Below, one piece after another: positions 29,117-35,286 of a stretch of 35,286 bases of DNA (positions are counted from its first letter, which is position 1; the number at the start of each line of letters is the position of its first letter). Under the pieces are notes generated by a model. The model was given only the letters and a program-made list of their open reading frames with translations, was not told the DNA's origin and did not search any database. The DNA comes from JAJFFW01 sp039197915 (GTDB taxonomy: Bacteria > Pseudomonadota > Alphaproteobacteria > Caulobacterales > Parvularculaceae): contig JBCCTV010000004.1 in the NCBI GenBank assembly GCA_039197915.1, forward strand, positions 1 through 35,286, in the 5' to 3' direction. The position numbers and the translations under genes were made by a program.

Positions 29117-31534
29117 ATGAAATTCACATTGCAATGGCTGAAAAACCATCTTGATACGGATGCGTCGCTTTCGGATATCGCTGAGGCTATGACCGCCGTC
29201 GGCCTGGAAGTTGAAAGCATCGATAACCCGGTCGAACGCTTGAGCGCATTTTCAATTGGCGAAGTGCTGGCGGCCGAGTCACACCCGGACGCCGATAGGC
29301 TGAAAGTCTGCCGGGTCGCCACGCGCGATGGCGAGCAGCAAATTGTCTGTGGCGCCCCCAACGCCCGGGCCGGGATCAAAGTCGCTTATGCGCCTGTCGG
29401 CTCTTACGTGCCCGGTATCGATGTCACGCTTACAAAGGCGAAAATCAGAGGCGTCGAGAGCTTCGGCATGATGTGCTCGGCGCGCGAACTTGAAATCGGT
29501 GATGACCATGACGGCATCATTGAAGCCCCCGCCGAGGCGTCCGTTGGCGACGCTGTTTCCGCCTGGATGGGGGCGGATGACCCGGTCATCGATTTCGAAG
29601 TGACGCCAAACCGTCCCGACACAAACGGTGTGGACGGCGTTGCGCGTGATCTCGCGGCGGCGGGTCTTGGAAAGCTGATTACGCCATTCCCAGAGGCGGT
29701 TCCAGGCGCGTTTGCCTGTCCGCAAGCGGTGGAATTAAGATTCTCTCCCGGTACAGAAGATGCCTGTCCAGCCTTTGCCGGTCGACTGATCCGTAATGTG
29801 AAGAACGGACCGTCGCCGAATTGGCTTCAAGATCAATTACGCGCAATCGGGTTGCGGCCAATTAATGCGCTCGTCGATATGACGAATTATATTTCCTATG
29901 ACCGCGCGCGCCCGCTCCATGTTTTTGATGCGGACAAGCTCACCGGTGTTCTGCATGCCCGGCTTGGGAAGGCCGGTGAAAAGCTCCTCGCGCTTGATGG
30001 CAAGGAGTATGAGATTGACGACACCATGTGCGTCATCGCCGACGACACGGGGCCGGTGGGGCTTGGCGGCGTCATGGGCGGTGAGGAGACCGGGTGTACG
30101 GAGGAAACAACCAACGTTTTTATTGAGTGCGCTTATTTTGACCCCCTGCGGACGGCGAAAACGGGCCGTAAAACGGGCATCACTTCTGATGCGCGTTATC
30201 GGTTCGAGCGTGGCGTTGATCCAGCGTTTGTGTTGCCTGGGCTTGAGTTAGCAACGCGCATGGTGCTTGACCTTTGTGGAGGTGAACCGAGTGAAATCGT
30301 CGTGGCCGGGGCACCGCCGAAGCGCCATGTAGAAGTCGCGTTTCCACCGACGGAAGTCAAACGATTAACGGGCCTCGACGTTGATCATGCGGAAATCGAC
30401 CGTATCCTGACGGCATTGGGTTTCGATGTCGCAAATGACGCGGAGCCCTGGCGTGTCACGGCGCCCACATGGCGGCCAGACATTTCGGGTAAGGCCGACC
30501 TCGTGGAGGAAGTGACGCGGATCATCGGTTTCGACGCGCTACCCGTTGCAGTTTTGCCCCAGCGCGAGGCGGTTGAGCGCCCGAAATTAACTCAAGCGCA
30601 GGTGCGCCGTTCGGCTGTACGCCGGGCGTTGGCGGCGGCGGGCAGCCACGAAGTCGTCACCTGGTCTTTCACGGATGATCGGTATGCAGCGCTTTTCTCA
30701 CCCGGCGAAGATTGGTTGCGCAACAGCGGCTTAATGCTCGCTAACCCCATCAGTTCTGATTTGAACGCCATGCGCCCCTCGATTTTGCCAAACCTGGTTT
30801 TAGCCCTTCAACGCAATGCCGACCGTGGGTTTGACGACCTGGCGCTTTTTGAGATTGGCCCGGTCTACCGGTCAACCGCGCCTGACGGGCAGTTTATGTT
30901 CGCATCCGGCGCACAACGGTCAAATCCGCAAAAACACTGGCGCAGTCCCGCGGCGCCCGCTGACGCCTTATCCGCTAAGGCGAGCGCCTTGCGCGCTTTA
31001 GAAGTCTTGGGCGTTAAAACCGATAGCCTACAAACTAGCGCGGAAGCCTCGACCTGGTACCATCCAGGACGCTCCGGCGTTCTGCGGCTCGGCCCTAAAA
31101 ATACGCTTGCCGAATTTGGCGAAATCCATCCGCGCGTTCTAAAGGCGCTTGACGTTCAAGGTCCGATTTTGGCCTTTGAGGTCAATCTCGATGCGGCGCC
31201 GGCGCCGAAGCAAAAGGCGACGAAAACCCGCCCCGCGTTGAATGCGTCGGAACTTTTGCCCGTGAGCCGGGATTTTGCTTTCGTCGTTGACGAAGCAACG
31301 CCTGCAGAAACTTTACTCCGTGCAGTGCGTAAGGTTGATCAAAAGCAAATCACAGAGGTTCGGCTTTTCGATGTCTACCGTGGTTCCGGCGTCCGGAAAG
31401 ACGGTAAATCGCTTGCCATTGCTGTGACGCTTCAGCCATTGAAAAAGACGTTTACGGATGAAGATATTGAGGCGATTTCGGGGAAAATCGTCGCCCAGGT
31501 GGAAAAAGCAACCGGCGGCGTTCTGCGCGACTAG
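29117..31534 (+). CDS. pheT: Phenylalanyl-tRNA synthetase beta subunit
   Basis: An 805-residue structural and editing subunit of PheRS, normal length. Domains in order: the N-terminal EMAP-II-like tRNA-binding domain (about 39-150, VGEVLAAESHPDADRLKVCRV and GIKVAYAPVGSYVPG); the B3/B4 editing region (about 210-380, containing LVDMTNYI, RPLHVFDADKL and GGVMGGEETGCTEETTNVFIE); the B5 domain (about 400-475); a catalytic-like core (DLVEEVTRIIGFDALP onwards); and the C-terminal FDX-ACB anticodon-binding domain (about 710-805, LLPVSRDFAFVVDE to the end). No frame damage is seen. It is separated from pheS by about 1.5 kb and two membrane-protein genes, so coordinated expression would need a long transcript or a second promoter. 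Confidence 0.98.
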   Translation: MKFTLQWLKNHLDTDASLSDIAEAMTAVGLEVESIDNPVERLSAFSIGEVLAAESHPDADRLKVCRVATRDGEQQIVCGAPNARAGIKVAYAPVGSYVPGIDVTLTKAKIRGVESFGMMCSARELEIGDDHDGIIEAPAEASVGDAVSAWMGADDPVIDFEVTPNRPDTNGVDGVARDLAAAGLGKLITPFPEAVPGAFACPQAVELRFSPGTEDACPAFAGRLIRNVKNGPSPNWLQDQLRAIGLRPINALVDMTNYISYDRARPLHVFDADKLTGVLHARLGKAGEKLLALDGKEYEIDDTMCVIADDTGPVGLGGVMGGEETGCTEETTNVFIECAYFDPLRTAKTGRKTGITSDARYRFERGVDPAFVLPGLELATRMVLDLCGGEPSEIVVAGAPPKRHVEVAFPPTEVKRLTGLDVDHAEIDRILTALGFDVANDAEPWRVTAPTWRPDISGKADLVEEVTRIIGFDALPVAVLPQREAVERPKLTQAQVRRSAVRRALAAAGSHEVVTWSFTDDRYAALFSPGEDWLRNSGLMLANPISSDLNAMRPSILPNLVLALQRNADRGFDDLALFEIGPVYRSTAPDGQFMFASGAQRSNPQKHWRSPAAPADALSAKASALRALEVLGVKTDSLQTSAEASTWYHPGRSGVLRLGPKNTLAEFGEIHPRVLKALDVQGPILAFEVNLDAAPAPKQKATKTRPALNASELLPVSRDFAFVVDEATPAETLLRAVRKVDQKQITEVRLFDVYRGSGVRKDGKSLAIAVTLQPLKKTFTDEDIEAISGKIVAQVEKATGGVLRD

Positions 31535-31539
31535 GGCAT

Positions 31540-31561
31540 AGGCGTGCTGATCAACACGCTT
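31540..31561 (+). terminator. Weak terminator candidate after pheT
   Basis: GCGTG (31542-31546) pairs with CACGC (31555-31559), extended by one G-U and one A-U pair, with an eight-base loop. It begins five bases after the stop, and only three Ts follow. Confidence 0.3.
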
Positions 31562-31674
31562 TGGCGATCTGCGTAAAACCCGTTTGATCTGCGCCATTGC
31601 AGAGCGAACGATGTCGGTATTGGTCGCTTTTCGGAAGATGTGAAGCATCGCCCAGTCTTCATGGGCTGCGCTAA

Positions 31675-32338
31675 TCAATAGACGCCGGGGACGAGGCGCC
31701 AACGGGTTTTTTCGATCAGTATACGGAATTTTTCGTCATTGGATAGTATTTTTTCCTCAGCGATGATCCGACCGACCATTGCAGTCCAGGCAGCCGCATA
31801 GACAATGGCGTTATGGGCCGTGGGGGCTAGCAAAAAAAAGCCGATATGCGTTAATAAATAACCTGCATACATCGGATGGCGCACGAAAGCATATAGACCG
31901 GTCGCTCGAACGCCGCGATTTGCAGCAACAAGCCCGAAACTTCGTCTGAGCGTCAGCTTCGCTGTAATATGGGTGAACGTCCCGACGAGCATCAAAAAGA
32001 CCGAGAGGACTGGCGCGATGGCGTCACCGCCCGGGCGGACAAGAAGGACGGCAAATGTTCCAAAGACGGCAAAGGCCCAGTCAGAAACCTGCGTTGAAAT
32101 ATTCTCGGTATGCCGACGGATGATGAGAAAAAACAAGACCGTAGTTTCGACGGATGATGAGAAAAAACAAGACCGTAGTTTCGGAAAACAAATAGACGAT
32201 CTTATGGGGCGCTAACGTGTCGCCAGGTTCCGGCAGCAAACGGACGCAAAACCAAATATAAAGCCCGGCAAGCGCTACCTGCTCAACGCGATCAAGAAAT
32301 TGCCGCAAGGTTTTGCGCGGGGCGCTGGGCCTTTCCAT
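31675..32338 (-). pseudogene. ICMT-like membrane methyltransferase, frameshifted by a 34-bp tandem duplication
   Basis: Two minus-strand frames together make one protein. The first (32338 to 32081, 85 codons) begins MERPSAPRKTLRQFL and has one hydrophobic segment. The second (to 31675) carries the isoprenylcysteine carboxyl methyltransferase-type core: GLYAFVRHPMYAGYLL (the R-H-P-x-Y SAM-binding motif), R-x-x-x-E-E-K-x-L and a C-terminal TRWRLVPGVY. They meet at a perfect 34-bp tandem repeat (32114-32147 and 32148-32181). Removing one copy joins the frames without a gap, through LFFLIIRR-HTENIST, to give a protein of about 209 residues. As it stands, translation of the first frame ends after 85 codons; a TTG restart at 32136 for the second is possible but unsupported by a ribosome site. 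It lies three bases after the polytopic membrane protein gene, so the two form a pair. Confidence 0.85.
32114..32181. repeat. Perfect 34-bp tandem duplication inside the methyltransferase gene
   Basis: Copies at 32114-32147 and 32148-32181 are identical, and the match extends two bases into the flank. The unit is not a multiple of three, so each gain or loss of a copy shifts the reading frame. Each copy also holds a run of six As on the plus strand. Confidence 0.95.
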
Positions 32339-32341
32339 CGG

Positions 32342-33490
32342 TTACGCTGATTGGTGGTTTGTGTGGGGTGCCGAGAATAGCCTCTCTGCTACGTCTGGGT
32401 TTCCCTTACGCCACATCACATTATCGAGGAGGTAGTGGTGCACGTTGATAAAGAGCGAAAACATCAGGAAGTAGATCCCTGCACCGAAGAATGATTGCTC
32501 CGTGTTGAACGTCGTCGTCAGGATAATCGGCGCGCCATAGAAGCCGAAAAACCCGAGCAAGACGGCGACGCCATAAAACCGTAAGAATCCGAAGCGACTT
32601 TTTTTCTCTGTCTCCGGTCTTTTGGTTTCAAGCTCGTTTAATTTGTAGCGCCAAACCACAGTCATATATTGAAGGGAATGGAAGGCTGGAACGAGGATAA
32701 AGAATAGCGGGTTGACCTCGCGGAAAAGTAGCCAAGGATATAAAGAAATTCCGTAGGCAAATAATCCGTTCCAAGGGAGCGTTTTCCTTTGAACCGCAAG
32801 TCGGTAAACGAGGCTCGCAGTAAGCGCTAAGAAGGTTCCAATCGCGATCACCGCGCTGGTGAAGAAAATCACTTCGGGGGCCGTTATCAGAGGCGCTTCA
32901 AACCCATAATATTTTCGCTCTTCGAGCACGCGACCGATGTAGCACCATGAAAACGCCCAGGTCGCGTAGGCGTTGATCAGTAGGATGCGCTTTTCGAGGT
33001 TTGAGAAAAATCGACGCTTAATGGCGGCGTCGAGCATCGCCATTCCGTAGCCCTGTTTTACATAGTGCCAGCCCACCATGAAAAACATGAGGTTGATCAG
33101 TGCGCCCATGACAGCGGCGTTTTTGGTCGCAAACGACCCTAAAACTCCGAGCACCAAGAGCGTGGGGGCAATGACCCCGGCAAACCAGTACCGGGCGCGC
33201 AATCCAGAGGCGTAGCCTCGGCCGGACAACTTGTCTGAGAAATTCGCGTAAAAGATTTGGTAGGAATGGGCGAAGTGCGGGTGGTTAATGATCAGTGTCA
33301 GCGCCAGGCCCGCCGCTGTGAATGCTGGATAGGCGGCGTCAGGATCAAAAACCAGGGCGATCACCAACAACGCAATCATTGATCCGCCGCCGAGGCCAAG
33401 AAAATCGAGCAACGGCGAATGCAGCCACCCCTCACTGCGTTGCAAGAGGTTTAACCTTGGCTGGGCGATATTTATCGGCTGAACAGACAT
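32342..33490 (-). CDS. Polytopic membrane protein with conserved-looking His motifs, unknown function
   Basis: 382 residues with about nine or ten hydrophobic segments. Histidines cluster at likely membrane edges: NHPHFAHSY (His 70, 72, 75), GWHYVKQGYG (His 142), AFHSLQY (His 271) and INVHHYLLDNVMWRKG (His 351, 352). This spacing recalls, without matching, the His boxes of di-iron membrane desaturases and hydroxylases, so a metal-dependent membrane enzyme is a possibility; transporter functions are also open. No named family is certain. It is encoded three bases upstream of an ICMT-like methyltransferase gene, with which it probably works, perhaps in lipid or isoprenoid modification. The ATG at 33490 has no strong Shine-Dalgarno site. 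Confidence 0.7.
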   Translation of the reverse strand: MSVQPINIAQPRLNLLQRSEGWLHSPLLDFLGLGGGSMIALLVIALVFDPDAAYPAFTAAGLALTLIINHPHFAHSYQIFYANFSDKLSGRGYASGLRARYWFAGVIAPTLLVLGVLGSFATKNAAVMGALINLMFFMVGWHYVKQGYGMAMLDAAIKRRFFSNLEKRILLINAYATWAFSWCYIGRVLEERKYYGFEAPLITAPEVIFFTSAVIAIGTFLALTASLVYRLAVQRKTLPWNGLFAYGISLYPWLLFREVNPLFFILVPAFHSLQYMTVVWRYKLNELETKRPETEKKSRFGFLRFYGVAVLLGFFGFYGAPIILTTTFNTEQSFFGAGIYFLMFSLFINVHHYLLDNVMWRKGNPDVAERLFSAPHTNHQSA

Positions 33491-33642
33491 GCTGTCGGTT
33501 TAGCTGGGCGGGGTGAATGGCCGGTGAATTTTCTTTACAAAAATGAGCCGGTTTTCGGTGTTTAAGGAAGCAGCTTGTTAACCATTGGGGTCACAACTTC
33601 GGCCTTGCCGCATTCGGCGCCATGGGATATGAGCGCCTTCGG

Positions 33643-33718
33643 GCCGCATTAGCTCAGCTGGTAGAGCACATCATTCGTAATGATGGGGTCGGGTGTTCAA
33701 GTCACCCATGCGGCACCA
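33643..33718 (+). tRNA. tRNA-Thr (anticodon CGU)
   Basis: A complete 76-base cloverleaf with encoded CCA. The acceptor stem GCCGCAT (33643-33649) pairs with ATGCGGC (33708-33714). The D-arm is GCTC/GAGC. The anticodon stem CATCA/TGATG encloses loop TTCGTAA with anticodon CGT at 33676-33678. The variable loop is GGGTC and the T-arm is GGGTG-TTCAAGT-CACCC. It decodes ACG. It is followed by a short intrinsic terminator. Confidence 0.97.
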
Positions 33719-33768
33719 CTTTCTGTCTGGCGGTCCAAAGGCCCTCTGGCCGGGACGCTCGACCGGAC

Positions 33769-33794
33769 GAAGTGCAATTGCACTTTTGTTTTTC
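33769..33794 (+). terminator. Intrinsic terminator downstream of tRNA-Thr
   Basis: The palindrome AAGTGCAATTGCACTT (33770-33785) can form a 6-bp stem with a four-base loop, followed by TTGTTTTTC. It lies about 50 bases after the tRNA 3' end. Confidence 0.55.
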
Positions 33795-34241
33795 ACTTTC
33801 AAACTTTCACTCTGATGCGGCGACACTTCTTGCTGGGTACCCGCTATTCAACCAGATAAGCCACGTCGGTTGGCCGAAGGGCGTTTCGGCATTGCCCATC
33901 ATTTTACTTTTTCAGCGTGTGCGGATAATATCGCCCGCAAGGGGGCAAGGTGCTTCGGATTGATGTCGCGCGTTTTTCATCATTGATCCAATGCTTGGCG
34001 AGCATTGATGGCAGCGATTTTCAGCTCCATCGCTCAAATATTTAACAGTACACTGAATGAAAAGGAAGACTTGATGATCCCACATGTTTCAAGGGAGAAT
34101 GCTGAGATAACTTGATGATCATTGTCACTGCGTGGGGTTATATGCGCCGGTCATTTGTTCCTTAATACATAGAGTGAGTTCCAACCGTCTCCCTCGTAAC
34201 TCCGTGTAAAAATTAGTATACAAAGGCGCACAGCAGAACGC

Positions 34242-34273
34242 CTCTTGATAAAGCCTACTCTCGATAAAGCCAA
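34242..34273. repeat. Two tandem copies of a 16-bp unit
   Basis: Units at 34242-34257 and 34258-34273 match at 14 of 16 bases, sharing the core GATAAAGCC. They lie in the gene-poor stretch before the hydrolase gene. Confidence 0.7.
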
Positions 34274-34443
34274 AAGCTGAAGTCGACCGCGGGCAGAACC
34301 GGTTGGACGGGCCACCCGCACAAATTCTGACGGCGGGCATATTTGCCGCGGGCGGTTAATGCGCGAAAGCTGCCATAACGTTGACGGCGTGAGTGCTTAT
34401 CCTTGCGCTTGCGCTTGTTCTGGCGGTTGGCGGGTGGATTGAC

Positions 34444-35286
34444 ATGAACATACCCATGCTATCGAGGACCTTACTGCGGTCGTTGTCGCTTGCAGCATTC
34501 GCTGCAATATGCGGTTGCGCGTACTCGCCCGCGTCCCTCCCACGCATTGATGCGACTTCATTTGAAGGCGCGGCCCATTCGGTGCTCGTTGCAACGACGC
34601 GCGCCCCCGTGGAGGATGATTTAATCCGCTTTGGCGATGAACGGTCGGATGAAGTCTCTTTTGAAGAAATAGATGTTTGGACGCCATCGGACCGGAAACC
34701 AGGCTCGGTTGTCTACCCTTCAAAAAAGCCGAAGCCTGACCGGGAATTCGCTGCCGTCAGCGTGCGCAGACTTACTTCAGAGCAATTCGAGACCGCCCTC
34801 GCCGAAAAAGTCGACGCTCTTTCGGGCTTAAAAACAATATTCATCTTTGTTCATGGTTATAATGTTCCCTATACAAATGGTGTTTACCGGCACGCCCAGC
34901 TGATTGAGGACTTTGACGCCCAGGGCGTTGCTTTGCATTATTCATGGCCGTCGTCAGGACGGTCGGTCGGGTATCTCTACGACCGCGACAGTGTCCAGTT
35001 TGCGCGCGATGGGCTTGTGAGCACATTGTCCGCAGCGGCGGCGTCCGGCGCTGAAAATATCTTCCTTATGGGACATTCCATGGGAACGCTCCTCGTCATG
35101 GAAGCGTTGCGTCAGCTGAGCATTGCCCAGAATAGCGCTGTCCTTGAAAAAATTGCGCCGCTCGTTCTTGCCTCTCCCGACATTGATAGTGACGTTTTCC
35201 GGTCACAGCTCGGCGCAATCGCGCCGCGGCCTGATCCCCTGGTGGTTTTTGTCTCACAAAAAGACCGCGCCTTGAAATGGTCGGAA
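34444..35286 (+). CDS. DUF900-type alpha/beta hydrolase, probable lipoprotein; runs off the window end
   Basis: 281 codons are visible with no stop before the edge. The N-terminus is a signal peptide (MNIPMLSRTLLRSLSLAAFAAICGC) whose final Cys, near residue 25, could be lipidated. The core follows the DUF900 pattern: IFIFVHGYNVPYTNGVYRHAQLIEDF (oxyanion-side HGYN), LHYSWPSSGRSVGYLYDRDSVQFARDGL, and the nucleophile elbow GHSMG with Ser 212 (35077-35079), then LVMEALRQLS and VLASPDIDSDVFRSQL with the expected acid region. The catalytic His should lie beyond the window. Members are uncharacterised esterase-like hydrolases of the envelope. GGTGGA a few bases before the ATG at 34444 supports the start. 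Confidence 0.88.
   Translation, partial: MNIPMLSRTLLRSLSLAAFAAICGCAYSPASLPRIDATSFEGAAHSVLVATTRAPVEDDLIRFGDERSDEVSFEEIDVWTPSDRKPGSVVYPSKKPKPDREFAAVSVRRLTSEQFETALAEKVDALSGLKTIFIFVHGYNVPYTNGVYRHAQLIEDFDAQGVALHYSWPSSGRSVGYLYDRDSVQFARDGLVSTLSAAAASGAENIFLMGHSMGTLLVMEALRQLSIAQNSAVLEKIAPLVLASPDIDSDVFRSQLGAIAPRPDPLVVFVSQKDRALKWSE

Larger units (their letters stand above)
33719..34443. other. Gene-poor stretch after tRNA-Thr
   Basis: No convincing gene on either strand in about 725 bases. It holds a terminator next to the tRNA, a 7-bp inverted repeat (33989-33995 with 34001-34007), a pair of 16-bp direct repeats (34242-34273) and a dispersed 11-base repeat ACTTGATGATC (about 34069 and 34111). Composition is more AT-rich in places than the flanking genes. 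No integrase or attachment-site copy of the tRNA end was seen. Confidence 0.4.

Noticed and set aside
33622..33963. 113-codon plus-strand open frame over tRNA-Thr
   Set aside because: It runs through a perfect tRNA gene and its terminator, so it is not a protein gene.
33643..34443. Genomic island inserted at tRNA-Thr
   Set aside because: No integrase gene and no second copy of the tRNA 3' end were seen in the window; the region is simply gene-poor.
1..35286. CRISPR array or classical defence system
   Set aside because: No regularly spaced repeats with unique spacers and no cas, restriction-modification or toxin-antitoxin genes were recognised.

Overview
The window looks like chromosomal DNA of a moderately GC-rich alphaproteobacterium. 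The support is a class I lysyl-tRNA synthetase, an alphaproteobacterial-type sdhCDA cluster, ZapE near succinate dehydrogenase, rpmI-rplT followed at a distance by pheS and pheT, and a UrcA-like small exported protein. A Caulobacterales/Hyphomonadales/Parvularculales-like bacterium would fit, but no genus can be named from sequence alone.

Layout. The left edge (1-127) appears to be the end of an IS630-type insertion sequence: the first 15 codons of a transposase leave the window on the minus strand. It is followed by a histidine phosphatase (-), a DUF985 cupin (+), a gene-poor stretch, a lipoprotein M3 metallopeptidase (-), a small exported protein (+), class I LysRS (-) and a TerB-like protein (+). 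From about 7.3 to 21 kb most genes are on the minus strand. In transcription order they are a retropepsin-like protein, a TerB/EF-hand-like repeat protein, sdhC-sdhD-sdhA, a long GST-like protein, a CADD-type para-aminobenzoate enzyme, an aldose epimerase, a dienoyl-CoA isomerase-like crotonase, sdhB, zapE and a DASS transporter. sdhB is therefore about 5 kb away from sdhCDA. Two plus-strand genes (GNAT, UrcA-like) lie inside this block.

From 21.2 to 31.5 kb the plus strand carries rpmI-rplT, a SnoaL-like protein, a probable copper pair (DUF2946-like plus a Met-rich outer-membrane protein), a P1-family peptidase homologue, pheS, two membrane-associated unknowns and pheT. One thioesterase is on the minus strand. 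Next comes a minus-strand pair: a polytopic His-rich membrane protein and an ICMT-like methyltransferase that is frameshifted by a 34-bp tandem duplication. A tRNA-Thr(CGU) with a terminator, a 0.7-kb gene-poor stretch and the start of a DUF900-type alpha/beta hydrolase complete the window.

Functional themes are succinate oxidation (Sdh, with a dicarboxylate-type transporter downstream of sdhB), translation (LysRS, PheST, L35/L20, tRNA-Thr), folate precursor supply by a non-canonical route, and envelope or metal handling. The most notable observations are the broken methyltransferase and its His-rich partner, the CADD homologue, the P1 peptidase with Ala at the expected nucleophile position, a perfect 12-bp inverted repeat at the sdhA/GST junction, a transposase start codon sealed in a hairpin, and repeated short tandem duplications across the window. 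No CRISPR array or complete defence system was seen.
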